DNA of 64,000 nt from Lysobacter prati (GTDB lineage Bacteria > Pseudomonadota > Gammaproteobacteria > Xanthomonadales > Xanthomonadaceae): positions 57,391 to 121,390 of the forward strand of contig NZ_VLNV01000002.1 of the NCBI RefSeq assembly GCF_009765215.1. Reading direction: 5' to 3'. Below the pieces are notes generated by a model. That model was not told the origin of the DNA. It searched no databases and saw nothing but the letters and a program-made list of their open reading frames with translations. Positions 40,429-48,640 of this stretch are shown piece by piece. Position 1 is the first letter of the stretch. Each line of letters starts with the position of its first letter. A program made the position numbers and the translations under genes.

Positions 40429-42057
40429 ATGTATCTCGAGCACTACGGCCTGACCGAGCCGCCGTTCTCGATCACGCCGGACCCGCGTTTCGTGTTCCTC
40501 AGCGAGCGCCACCGCGATGCGCTCGCGCACCTGTTGTTCGGCATCGGCCAGGGTGGAGGCGGTGGCTTCGTCCAGCTCACCGGCGAAGTCGGTACCGGCA
40601 AGACCACGTTGTGCCGCCTGCTGCTGGAGCAGATCCCCGACACCACGCGCGTGGCGCTGGTGCTCAATCCGCGCGTGACCCCGGTCGAGCTGCTGGAGAC
40701 GATCTGCGAGGAGCTGCACCTCGACCTCGATGGCATGCGTGGCAGCATCAAGGCGCTCGTCGATGCGCTCAACGCCTACCTGCTGGAGGCCTACGCGCAG
40801 GGTCTGCGCGTCGTGCTGATCATCGACGAGGCGCAGAACCTGTCGGTGGATGCACTCGAACAGGTGCGCCTGCTGACCAACCTGGAAACGCCGACGCAGA
40901 AGCTGCTGCAGATCGTGCTGCTGGCCCAGCCCGAACTGCGCACGATCCTGGCACGCGACGAGCTGCGCCAGCTCGCCCAGCGCATCACCGCGCGTTACCA
41001 CCTCACACCGCTCGATGCCGCCGAAACCGGCGAGTACCTGCGTCATCGCTTTCGCGTCGCCGGCGGCCAGCATTTCCCGTTCAATGCCGCCGCGGTCCGG
41101 CGTATCCACGCCCATTCCGGCGGCGTGCCGCGACTGATCAACAACATCGCCGAACGCAGCCTGCTGGCCGGCTATGCGCACGATGCAAGTGTCATCGATG
41201 CACGCTGGGTCGATCGCGCCGCGGCCGAAGTGCTGCCCGGACGCACCGCGACGTGGTGGCCGCCCAGGGCGATGGTGACCGTGCCGCTGGCAGTCGCCGC
41301 AATCGCCCTGCTCGCCCTCGCGCTTACGCTGTGGTGGCCGCGTGCTCCGGCACTGTCGCCTGCCACTGCTTCGACACCGGCCGCGCCGGTCGTGGCGAAG
41401 CCGGCCAAGCCGACCGCGCAGCCGACAATGGATGCGACCGCTGCCGTCGCTCGCCTTGATGCCGCGAAAATCGCGCCAGCCGTTGCCTGGGGCCAGTTGC
41501 TGGAGCGGTGGCAGTTGCCGTCGACTGCGAACGACGTCGCTGCCGCCGCAACGTGCCCATCGGTGCTGGCCGCCGGCGTGTACTGCCTGCGCGGCCGCAC
41601 CACCCTTGACGCGCTGATCGCGCAGGATCGTCCGGCTCTGCTGCGCCTGCGCCACGGCGACAGCGAGACCTGGGCGCTGCTGGAAGGCGCGGATGTGCGG
41701 CAGGCGCGCCTGCGGCTTGGCAACGACAGCGTTGCGGTCGACCGGATTGCATTGCAGCAACTGTGGGATGGCGAGCATGCCGCGCTGTGGCGCGCCCCCG
41801 CGTTCCTCGCCGAAACACCACGCCTTGGCAGCCAGGGCGCCGCCACCGACTGGGTACGGGCGCGGTTGCAGCCGCGCTATCTGACAGCACAGACCGGTGC
41901 GGTCACCTTCGATGTCGCGATGCAGGAGGCGGTGCGCCAGTTCCAGCGCGATCGCGGCCTCGACAGCGATGGACTGGTCGGGCCGGCGACGCTGCTGGCT
42001 CTGGCTGCGACCAGCAGCGACGGCCCGCGCCTGACCGCGCCCGAAGGCGGGAACTAG
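40429..42057 (+). CDS. gspA: GspA/ExeA-type AAA ATPase with peptidoglycan-binding domain
   Basis: A product of 542 residues: a cytoplasmic AAA (GspA/ExeA) ATPase with Walker A 'GEVGTGKT' (52-59) and Walker B 'VLIIDEAQ' (129-136), a single membrane helix (about 280-302), and a periplasmic part ending in a peptidoglycan-binding domain (about 480-535, 'VRQFQRDRGLDSDGLVGPAT'). With GspB it helps place the type II secretin GspD through the cell wall. The start is the ATG at 40429. GspB follows 5 nt later. No other T2SS genes are in the window. Confidence 0.92.
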   Translation: MYLEHYGLTEPPFSITPDPRFVFLSERHRDALAHLLFGIGQGGGGGFVQLTGEVGTGKTTLCRLLLEQIPDTTRVALVLNPRVTPVELLETICEELHLDLDGMRGSIKALVDALNAYLLEAYAQGLRVVLIIDEAQNLSVDALEQVRLLTNLETPTQKLLQIVLLAQPELRTILARDELRQLAQRITARYHLTPLDAAETGEYLRHRFRVAGGQHFPFNAAAVRRIHAHSGGVPRLINNIAERSLLAGYAHDASVIDARWVDRAAAEVLPGRTATWWPPRAMVTVPLAVAAIALLALALTLWWPRAPALSPATASTPAAPVVAKPAKPTAQPTMDATAAVARLDAAKIAPAVAWGQLLERWQLPSTANDVAAAATCPSVLAAGVYCLRGRTTLDALIAQDRPALLRLRHGDSETWALLEGADVRQARLRLGNDSVAVDRIALQQLWDGEHAALWRAPAFLAETPRLGSQGAATDWVRARLQPRYLTAQTGAVTFDVAMQEAVRQFQRDRGLDSDGLVGPATLLALAATSSDGPRLTAPEGGN

Positions 42058-42062
42058 ATCCG

Positions 42063-42845
42063 ATGTCGCTGATCCTCGACGCCCTGCGCAAATCCGAAGC
42101 CGAACGCCGTCGCGGCCAGGCACCGGACCTGTATGCCGAGCTGCCGCCGCTGATCCCGCGCGCGGCCGCACGCCGCCCGGCATGGCCGTGGTGGCTGGCC
42201 GGCGGGTTGGCCGTGCTGGTCACGCTGTGGATGCTGCGCGATGTCCAGTCCATGGCGGGGGCGGCAATTGCGCCGACCGCCGATTCGACCGCCACCAGTG
42301 CCCTTCCGCCGCCGGAAATCGCACCCGTGGCAACAGCCCAGGCGCCCATCGCGGTGCCCGCGCACGCGCCGCCTGCGGTACCGGCTACCGCCGCCGTGAT
42401 CGCTCCGACGGCGCCGAGCCTTGCCCCCGCTCCGGCGGTCGCAGAACCGGTGACGACGGCCGCGAAGCCGGTGGCGACTACCGCTGAACCGCCCACTGCC
42501 CCGCCGGCGCCCCTGACCGACCACGTACTTCCGCCGCCGCCCGCACCAGTACAGGTAGCCAGCGCGAGTGCGCCGCCGGCACCCGTGGCCGCGCCTGTCA
42601 CCGCCCCGGCGGCCCCCGCGCCCTTGCGCCTGGCCGACCTCTCGGCCGGCGAGCGCGAACAGTTGCCGGCCCTGAAGATCAGCATGCACATGTGGGGCCC
42701 GACCCCGGACCAGCGTTTCGCGATCATCGATGGCGCCCGGGTCGGCCAGGGCGACCGGGTCGGCGATGCGGTGGTCGAGGAGATCGGCGCCGACAGCGTG
42801 GTCCTCAACTGGCATGGCCAGCGCCTGGCGCTGCCCATCCGCTGA
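42063..42845 (+). CDS. gspB: GspB-type T2SS assembly protein
   Basis: A product of 260 residues: a cytoplasmic N-terminus 'MSLILDALRKSEAERRRGQAP' in parts, which is typical of GspB/ExeB, one membrane helix (41-58), a long Pro/Ala-rich periplasmic linker (about 60-195) and a C-terminal GspB domain ('LPALKISMHMWGPTPDQRFAIIDG', 'VLNWHGQRLALPI'). It pairs with GspA to insert the secretin into the outer membrane. It starts 5 nt after gspA, so both form one operon. Confidence 0.92.
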   Translation: MSLILDALRKSEAERRRGQAPDLYAELPPLIPRAAARRPAWPWWLAGGLAVLVTLWMLRDVQSMAGAAIAPTADSTATSALPPPEIAPVATAQAPIAVPAHAPPAVPATAAVIAPTAPSLAPAPAVAEPVTTAAKPVATTAEPPTAPPAPLTDHVLPPPPAPVQVASASAPPAPVAAPVTAPAAPAPLRLADLSAGEREQLPALKISMHMWGPTPDQRFAIIDGARVGQGDRVGDAVVEEIGADSVVLNWHGQRLALPIR

Positions 42846-42957
42846 CCAGTTGCGCCGAAGCCCGCGCTGGCGAGACCATCAGCGGGTCGCAGCTCTACCG
42901 GTCCTGCTCCGTACGATTCGATTCACTCCACCATCCAGCCAGCGAAGGGGTTCCGCC

Positions 42958-43353
42958 ATGAACAGCAGTACCCAGCAAGACATCGGCAAGCTGATCCTGC
43001 GTATCGCAGTAGGCGTACTGGTTTTCCTGCACGGCATCAGCAAGCTGGAGGGTGGCCTGGACGGCATCACCAAGATGGTCGAGGCACAGGGCTTCCCCGG
43101 GACCTTCGCCTACGGCGTGCTGATCGGCGAAGTACTGGCGCCGCTGCTGATCATCACCGGCTTCTTCTCGCGCATCGGCGGCATCCTGGTCGTGATCAAC
43201 ATGCTGTTCGCGCTCTACCTGGTGCACCTGGGCGACATCGGCAGGCTCAACGATCAAGGTGGCTGGGCGATCGAACTGCAGATCATGTTCCTGGCCACGG
43301 CTGCAGCGGTCGCGCTGCTCGGACCGGGCAAGTGGGCGTTCAACCAGCGCTGA
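42958..43353 (+). CDS. DoxX family membrane protein
   Basis: An inner-membrane protein of 131 residues with four helices: 'GKLILRIAVGVLVFLHGISKL', 'FAYGVLIGEVLAPLLIITGFF', 'GGILVVINMLFALYLVHLG' and 'LQIMFLATAAAVALLGPGKW', in parts. These DoxX hallmarks place it with DoxX-like quinone or redox-associated proteins. The family's role is poorly defined; some members work with thiol oxidoreductases under oxidative stress. Single gene converging on dbpA; a hairpin pair follows. Confidence 0.85.
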   Translation: MNSSTQQDIGKLILRIAVGVLVFLHGISKLEGGLDGITKMVEAQGFPGTFAYGVLIGEVLAPLLIITGFFSRIGGILVVINMLFALYLVHLGDIGRLNDQGGWAIELQIMFLATAAAVALLGPGKWAFNQR

Positions 43354-43367
43354 TCTGATCCAGGCCC

Positions 43368-43419
43368 CTCCCCGCGGCGCGGGGAGCGGGCATTGCATGC
43401 GAGCCATGGGCTCGCATGC
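43368..43419. terminator. Two hairpins between convergent doxX-like and dbpA genes
   Basis: CTCCCCGC (43368-43375) / GCGGGGAG (43379-43386), and a perfect GCATGCGAGC (43395-43404) / GCTCGCATGC (43410-43419) hairpin with a CATGG loop, right before the dbpA stop. No T-run, so they may be bidirectional, factor-assisted terminators. Confidence 0.65.
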
Positions 43420-43421
43420 CA

Positions 43422-44810
43422 TTACATCCGGCTGACCCGGAACTTGCGTCCCTTGATCTTGCCTTCGCGCAGACGTGCCAACGCTGGCGCGGCCTGCGCG
43501 CGCGTCACCGCGACATACGAGCGCGTGGCGAACACATCGATCTTGCCGACCGCATCGGCCTTGAGTCCGGCATCGCCGGTGAGCGCGCCGAGGATGTCGC
43601 CCGGGCGCAGCTTGTCGGTGCGGCCGGCATCGATGCGCAGCGTCACCATCGCCGCCGCGGGCACGTTCGAGGCCTTGCCGGCGAGCGGCGTGGCCTTGTA
43701 CCAGATCAACGGCAGGCCCTGGCGTTCCTCGATCTGGCTGGCACGCGCCTGCTCGCGTGGTCCGCACAGGCTCAACGCCATGCCTTCGCTGCCGGCACGA
43801 CCGGTGCGACCGATGCGGTGCACGTAGATGTCCGGATCCGGCGGCATGTCGTAGTTGACGACCATCGCCAGTTCCTTGACGTCGAGTCCGCGTGCGGCGA
43901 CGTCGCTGGCCACCAGCACCGTGCAGCTGCGGTTGGCGAAGCGCACCAGCACTTCGTCGCGGTCGCGCTGTTCCATGTCGCCGTGCAGCGCCAGCGCGGT
44001 GAAGCCGTAGTGCGCCAGCGACGCGGCGACTTCGTCGACGTCGCGGCGCATGTTGCAGAACACCACGCACGACTCGGGCTTGTACTGCAGCAGCAGCGCC
44101 GCCAGCAGTTGCGTCTTCTTCGTCTGCTCGGCCTCATAGAAACGCTGGTCGATCGCGACATGCTGCTCGTCGCCCTCGACCGTCACTTCCATCGGCTCGC
44201 GCAGCAGGCCGCGGCTGATCTCGCGCACTGCTTCGGGGAAGGTCGCCGAGAACAGCAGGCCCTGGCGCGACTTCGGGGTCTTGCCGACGATTTCGCGGAT
44301 GGGTTCTTCGAAGCCCATGTCGAGCATGCGGTCGGCTTCGTCGAACACCAGCGTGCGCAGCGCCGACAGGTTCAGCGCGCGCTTGCGCAGCAGCTCCTGG
44401 ATGCGGCCCGGCGTGCCGACGACGACGTGCGGGGCGTGTTCGAGCGATGCCAGCTGCGGTCCCAGCGGCATGCCGCCGCACAGGATCGACAGCTTCAGGT
44501 TGGGGATGGCGAAGGCGAGCTTGCGCAGCTGCTTGCCGACCTGGTCGGCCAGTTCGCGGGTCGGGCACAGCACCAGCGCCTGGGTGGCGCCCTGGGTGGG
44601 GTCGAGGCGGTGCAGCAGGCCCAGTCCGAAGGCGGCGGTCTTGCCGCCGCCGGTCGGCGCCTGCGCGATCAGGTCGCGCCCGGCGAGGATCGCCGGCAGG
44701 CCGCCGGCCTGCACGGGGGTCATTTTCGTGTAGCCCAGCGCCTGGACACCCTGCAGCAGGGCCGGATCCAGGGACAGGGAGGCGAAATCGTCGGAAAGCT
44801 GGTCATTCAT
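43422..44810 (-). CDS. dbpA: DEAD-box ATP-dependent RNA helicase DbpA
   Basis: A ribosome-assembly helicase acting on 23S rRNA. The product has 462 residues: the Q-motif 'YTKMTPVQA', Walker A 'APTGGGKT' (51-58), 'PTRELADQ', 'GTPGRIQELL', D157-E-A-D, 'FSATFPE', then the helicase C domain with 'HGDMEQRDRDEVLVRFANR', 'VASDVAARGLD' and 'YVHRIGRTGRAG'. The C-terminal about 70 residues ('LRPGDILGALTGDAGLKADAVGKID', in parts, then 'YVAVTRAQA') are the DbpA-specific RNA-binding domain that recognises hairpin 92. Walker A has Gly in place of the common Ser. The ATG at 44810 fits the family's N-terminus. Confidence 0.95.
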   Translation of the reverse strand: MNDQLSDDFASLSLDPALLQGVQALGYTKMTPVQAGGLPAILAGRDLIAQAPTGGGKTAAFGLGLLHRLDPTQGATQALVLCPTRELADQVGKQLRKLAFAIPNLKLSILCGGMPLGPQLASLEHAPHVVVGTPGRIQELLRKRALNLSALRTLVFDEADRMLDMGFEEPIREIVGKTPKSRQGLLFSATFPEAVREISRGLLREPMEVTVEGDEQHVAIDQRFYEAEQTKKTQLLAALLLQYKPESCVVFCNMRRDVDEVAASLAHYGFTALALHGDMEQRDRDEVLVRFANRSCTVLVASDVAARGLDVKELAMVVNYDMPPDPDIYVHRIGRTGRAGSEGMALSLCGPREQARASQIEERQGLPLIWYKATPLAGKASNVPAAAMVTLRIDAGRTDKLRPGDILGALTGDAGLKADAVGKIDVFATRSYVAVTRAQAAPALARLREGKIKGRKFRVSRM

Positions 44811-44878
44811 GCCGACATGATCGCAGCTATCGGCCGAGCACGGGCTCGGTAGTGCCGGGTTGGAAGGGTGCGGGCCTG

Positions 44879-44903
44879 GATCCCGGCGTTCGCCGGGATG
44901 ACG
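44879..44903. repeat. REP-like palindrome upstream of dbpA
   Basis: GATCCCGGCGTTCGCCGGGA unit followed by TGACGG, 69 nt before the dbpA start in the divergent gap. Here the unit sits in front of genes and not behind them, so it may affect promoters. Confidence 0.8.
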
Positions 44904-44974
44904 GTGTGGGGATGACGGTGAGGGGTTTTGGCTATGCTGCGGCCATCGGCCCACGGCCTGCCTGGACGCAGTGC

Positions 44975-45552
44975 ATGACCACCGACCCGCTGTTCACGCA
45001 TATCCGCATCGTGCTCGGCATCGTCCTGGGACTGGGCCTGACCACGCTGCTCAAGGGATGGCCCGCTTCGTCCAGCATCCCGGCCGTGATCACATCTACT
45101 GGGTGCACATGGGCTGGGCGTTCTCCATGTTCATCCTGCTCGTGCATTTCTGGTGGTGGGAGTTCGGGCTCAGCCACGTCCATCCGTGGAGCTTCGTCGC
45201 CTACGCCTTCCTGATCCTGTACGTGGTCGTGCTGTTCCTGCTGTGCACGCTGCTGTTCCCCGACGACCTGGCCGAGTACACCGGCTGGCGCGACTACTTC
45301 CAGTCCCGCCGCGGCTGGTTCTTCGGGATCATGGCGGTGCTGTACCTGATCGACTTCGGCGACACCCTGATCAAGGGTCATGAGTACTACCGCCGTTTCA
45401 ATGTCGAATACCCGATCCGCAACGTGGTGATGATCGGCCTGTGCCTGATCGCGATGAAAGTACGCTCGGAGACCTTCCACCGCTGCTTCGTCGTTGCCGC
45501 GATCGTCTACGAGCTGAGCTGGATCTACCGCCTGTACGACTATCTGGATTGA
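44975..45552 (+). pseudogene. Small membrane-protein gene broken by a -1 frameshift
   Basis: The first 27-28 codons from ATG 44975 read 'MTTDPLFTHIRIVLGIVL' and 'GLGLTTLLKG', a normal N-terminal helix. After the run AAGGG at 45054-45057 the membrane protein continues only in another frame, from 45058: 'MARFVQHPGRDHIYWVHMGW', then several aromatic-rich helices ('LVHFWWWEFG', 'YAFLILYVVVLFLLCTLLF'), ending at 45552. Adding one base in the GGG run would restore one reading frame of about 192 codons. Either a base is missing in the assembly, the gene is dead, or a truncated protein starts at 45058; the last has AAGGG directly against the ATG and no usable spacing. Divergent from dbpA. Confidence 0.75.
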
Positions 45553-45659
45553 GGCGCCCGGGCGACCGCGCCCGGATTGGCTGTGACGATTTGCCCCTGC
45601 CTGCGAATCATGTGTTCGACCAGGCAATGGACACGTTCGCAATGGAGCACACCGCCAGC

Positions 45660-46157
45660 ATGACGGCCGATACCAGGCAGCAATTCGAGGCCCTGCTCCA
45701 GGCCCACCGCGGCATCGTCTTCAAGGTCGCCGCGACCTATGCCGCCCACGCCGAAGACCGCGCCGACCTGGCCCAGGACATCGCCGCGCAGCTGTGGCGT
45801 GCCTTCCCGGGTTATGACCCGCAGCGCCCGTTCCCGACCTGGATGTACCGGATCGCGCTGAACGTGGCGATCTCCTGGCTGCGCGGCGAAGGCCAGCGCC
45901 GCCGCCGCACCGTGTCGCTCGACGACAGCCTCCACGACCTGCCGGACGAGCACGGCATCGATATCGAAGCGCAGCAGCGCCTGGACGTGTTGCAGCGCTT
46001 CATCGCCGGACTCGATCCGATGCACCGCGCCCTGCTCCTGCTCTACCTCGAAGACCGCAGCTACCGCGAGATCGCCGAGATCCTGGGCATCAGCGAAACC
46101 AACGTAGCCACCCGCATCAGCCGGCTCAAGCAGCGCATCCGCCAGGACGTCGCATGA
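45660..46157 (+). CDS. ECF-type RNA polymerase sigma factor
   Basis: A sigma-70 family protein of 165 residues from this start. Region 2: 'QQFEALLQAHRGIVFKVAATYA', 'DLAQDIAAQLWRAFPGY' and 'PTWMYRIALNVAISWLR'; region 4: 'LLLYLEDRSYREIAEILGISETNVATRISRLKQRIRQ', in parts. There is no long C-terminal extension, unlike the ECF42 protein. ATG 45660 has GGAG 11 nt upstream; 45627 and 45642 are also possible. The next gene, 30 nt downstream, encodes a membrane protein that may be the anti-sigma partner. Confidence 0.9.
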   Translation: MTADTRQQFEALLQAHRGIVFKVAATYAAHAEDRADLAQDIAAQLWRAFPGYDPQRPFPTWMYRIALNVAISWLRGEGQRRRRTVSLDDSLHDLPDEHGIDIEAQQRLDVLQRFIAGLDPMHRALLLLYLEDRSYREIAEILGISETNVATRISRLKQRIRQDVA

Positions 46158-46187
46158 GCACGGTGCCCCCAAGCGCAAGGAATGATC

Positions 46188-46838
46188 ATGGAACTCGATG
46201 AACTCAAACTCGCCTGGCAGACCCTCGACCGCCGCCTGCAGCAGCAGACCGCGCTGAATCTGCAGCTGCTGACCGAAGCGCGCATCGACAAGGTGCGCTC
46301 ACGGCTGCGGCCGCTGTGGTTCGGCCAGGTGATCCAGCTGATCGTGGGCGTGCTGCTGACGGTGACGTTCGCGAACTTCTGGGTGGCCAATACCGGTTCG
46401 CCGGCGCTGCTCGTCAGCGGCCTGCTGATGCATGCCTGGAGCGTGGCGCTGATCATCTCGGCGGTGACGGAGCTGCTGCTGATCACGCGGATCGACTATG
46501 CCGGTCCGGTTCTCACGATCCAGAAGTCGTTGGCGCAATTGCAGATGTGGCGCTTGCGCAAGGCCCCTTGGCTTGGCCTTCCGTTCTGGCTGCTGTGGAT
46601 GCCGCTGACGGCAATCGCGTTCAAGGTGCTTTTCGGCATGCAGATGCATCCCGGGGTGTACTACCTCGGCATTCCGCTCGGCATAGCCGGCCTGCTGGCG
46701 TCACTATGGTTCCTCAACTGGGCACGCCGTCCCGAGCGCAGCCATATCGGCGAGGCGATCGACGCCAGCAGTGCCGGGCGCAGCGTCACGCGCGCCCAGC
46801 AGTATCTCGACGAGATCGCGCAGTTCGGGCGGGAATGA
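46188..46838 (+). CDS. Four-helix membrane protein next to ECF sigma (possible anti-sigma partner)
   Basis: A product of 216 residues. The cytoplasmic N-terminus (about 1-45, 'MELDELKLAWQTLDRRLQQQ', helical and charged) is followed by four hydrophobic segments (about 45-68, 72-98, 122-145, 152-175) and a cytoplasmic C-terminal tail. I do not recognise the classical anti-sigma ZAS motif. The charged N-terminal helix plus membrane part, 30 nt after an ECF sigma gene, is the arrangement of membrane-bound anti-sigma factors, but this is inference. Start ATG 46188 has AAGGA 7 nt upstream; 46182 is the alternative. Confidence 0.78.
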   Translation: MELDELKLAWQTLDRRLQQQTALNLQLLTEARIDKVRSRLRPLWFGQVIQLIVGVLLTVTFANFWVANTGSPALLVSGLLMHAWSVALIISAVTELLLITRIDYAGPVLTIQKSLAQLQMWRLRKAPWLGLPFWLLWMPLTAIAFKVLFGMQMHPGVYYLGIPLGIAGLLASLWFLNWARRPERSHIGEAIDASSAGRSVTRAQQYLDEIAQFGRE

Positions 46839-46888
46839 TCGAGAAGGAATGACCGGGCAGGAGTGACCTGCCCGGCAAGCAGCGCCGG

Positions 46889-47950
46889 TCAGGCCCTGGC
46901 GCGCTGCGGGAAACCGACCATCCGCTGGGTTTCCTCGCACCACAGCTTGAGGCGTGCGCTGCGCAGGCTGGTCCACATCGTCAGTCGCGGCGCGGCCTGC
47001 AGCAGCGGGCTCGACTCGAACGCCTCGCGCAGGCGGTAGTTCGGGATGCGGCTGGCGAGATGGTGGATGTGGTGGTAGCCGATGTTGCCGGTGAACCAGT
47101 GCACGACCCGCGGCAGGTCGAAGTAGGAACTGCCGGCCACCGCGGCGCGACCGGAATCCCAGTCCTCGCGGCGGGCCCAGTAGGCTTCTTCGAAGGTGTG
47201 CTGCACGTAGAACAGCCACACGCCCACGGCGCCGGCCACCAGCACCACCGGCATGTGCACCATCAGCACGGTGTGCCAGCCGATGCTGAAGCCCAGCGCC
47301 AGGAACGCGACCAGCAGCATCAGATTGTTGAGCAGCACGCTGGCCCATTCCTTCTTCCAGGTGAAGGGAAGATCGAACGGGAAGCGATGCTTGATCACGA
47401 ACTGGTAGAACGGGCCGACGCCCAGCAGCACCGGCGTGCTGCGATACAGGCGGTAGCCCAGTCGGCGAATGCGCGGCAGCGCGCGGTACTCGGCGACGGT
47501 CAGCGTGTCGATGTCGCCCATCTCGCGGCGATCGAGGTTGCCGGAAGTGCCGTGGTGCACGGCGTGGGTCTTCTTCCAGTAGCCGTACGGGAACAGCGTC
47601 ACCAGGCCGAGGCAGCGACCGACGATGTCGTTGGCGCGCTGGCTGGCGAAGAACGAACCGTGCCCGCAGTCGTGCTGGATGATGAACATGCGCACGTACA
47701 GGCCCGCTGCCGGCAGCACCAGCAGCAGCGTCCAGCCGAAGGCCCAGCCGTCGACCACGCTCCAGGCCATCAGTGCCCACAACGCGAGAAAAGGAACCAG
47801 GGTGTTGATCAGTTGCCACACCGCGCGGCCAAGGTGCGGGCGGGCGAAGCGGGCGCAAAGCTGACGAAGGGAGGCGGCGGTGGGTGACGCGGAGGCTGTG
47901 GCGCTCAAGGCACTTCTCGGTGTGGACGATGCATTGTGGGTGCGCGCCAT
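46889..47950 (-). CDS. Fatty acid desaturase family protein
   Basis: A membrane di-iron enzyme of 353 residues that introduces double bonds into acyl chains. The three histidine boxes are complete: H93-D-C-G-H97, H129-A-V-H-H133, and 'HHIHH' near 295-299. Hydrophobic pairs lie at about 48-88 and 205-245. The type ('[13 protein letters not shown]', '[17 protein letters not shown]', '[20 protein letters not shown]') resembles delta-12/omega-3-like acyl-lipid desaturases. Start 47950 was chosen; an ATG at 47992 is also possible. Single gene. Confidence 0.9.
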   Translation of the reverse strand: MARTHNASSTPRSALSATASASPTAASLRQLCARFARPHLGRAVWQLINTLVPFLALWALMAWSVVDGWAFGWTLLLVLPAAGLYVRMFIIQHDCGHGSFFASQRANDIVGRCLGLVTLFPYGYWKKTHAVHHGTSGNLDRREMGDIDTLTVAEYRALPRIRRLGYRLYRSTPVLLGVGPFYQFVIKHRFPFDLPFTWKKEWASVLLNNLMLLVAFLALGFSIGWHTVLMVHMPVVLVAGAVGVWLFYVQHTFEEAYWARREDWDSGRAAVAGSSYFDLPRVVHWFTGNIGYHHIHHLASRIPNYRLREAFESSPLLQAAPRLTMWTSLRSARLKLWCEETQRMVGFPQRARA

Positions 47951-48091
47951 GACAGCCACAATGACGTGCGCAGGCGTATGGTCGTCAGTCATGGCGACAA
48001 CTGCGACGGCGGTGCCAATGGCGACCCCGCCTATCGCCGGTGCAGCGCCCCGCTCGCCAGCGCGACCGCTCCTGGGCTAGGCTGCGGCCCC

Positions 48092-48343
48092 ATGAACGCC
48101 TGGTATGTCTATCTGCTGGAATGCCGCGACGGCAGCCTGTACACGGGCATCACCACCGACGTTGCGCGCCGCTATGCCGAGCACGAAGCCGGAAAGGGGG
48201 CCCGCTATACCCGCTCGCGACCGCCGGTTCGCCTGCTGGCGCAGTTCCCCTACCCCGATCGGGCAACGGCCAGCCGCGCCGAATACGCGATCAAGCAGTT
48301 GCGGCCCGAGCAGAAACGGGCGCTGTGCGCCGGCGCCGCCTAG
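48092..48343 (+). CDS. GIY-YIG nuclease domain protein (YhbQ-like)
   Basis: A protein of 83 residues with the GIY-YIG core in the variant '[18 protein letters not shown]', then '[20 protein letters not shown]', which carries the catalytic Arg and the conserved Glu/His region. YhbQ/UPF0213-like proteins are small stand-alone endonuclease-fold proteins, some active on DNA; the cellular role is unclear. It starts with ATG 48092 and is followed 64 nt later by an S4-domain gene. Confidence 0.9.
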   Translation: MNAWYVYLLECRDGSLYTGITTDVARRYAEHEAGKGARYTRSRPPVRLLAQFPYPDRATASRAEYAIKQLRPEQKRALCAGAA

Positions 48344-48407
48344 CAACCGGCCATTGCGCAACGCCACCGGCACTGCGACCCTGACCACCCTTTCCCGCGC
48401 CATCGCC

Positions 48408-48629
48408 ATGCAACAGATCGAATTCGAACTCGACCGCGACCACGTCGAACTCAACCAACTGCTCAAACTGGTCGGACTGTGCGACAGCGGCGGTGCCGGC
48501 AAGGCGATCGTCGCCAGCGGCGCGGTCAGCGTCGACGGCGCGGTGGAACTGCGCAAGACCTGCAAGATCCACGCCGGACAGGTCGTCACCATTGAAGACG
48601 TCGAGATCCACGTCGTCGACGCCGCGTAG
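48408..48629 (+). CDS. S4-domain RNA-binding protein (YbcJ-like)
   Basis: A cytoplasmic protein of 73 residues consisting of one S4 domain: 'VELNQLLKLVGLCDSGGAGKAIVASGAVSVDGAVELRKTCKIHAGQVVTI', in parts. The order 'GxVxVDGxVExRKxxKIxxGxxV' is as in E. coli YbcJ. It probably binds structured RNA, possibly ribosomal; no enzymatic part is present. The converging membrane protein gene ends 11 nt after its stop. Confidence 0.9.
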   Translation: MQQIEFELDRDHVELNQLLKLVGLCDSGGAGKAIVASGAVSVDGAVELRKTCKIHAGQVVTIEDVEIHVVDAA

Positions 48630-48640
48630 CTCCATGGCGC

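Noticed and set aside
43416-44852. Plus-strand frame antisense to dbpA
   Set aside because: The minus-strand reading is a complete DbpA with all helicase motifs; the other strand shows no protein features.
45050-45062. Programmed -1 frameshift in the membrane gene
   Set aside because: CTC-AAG-GGA is not a good slippery heptamer and no downstream pseudoknot is obvious; treated as mutation or sequence error.
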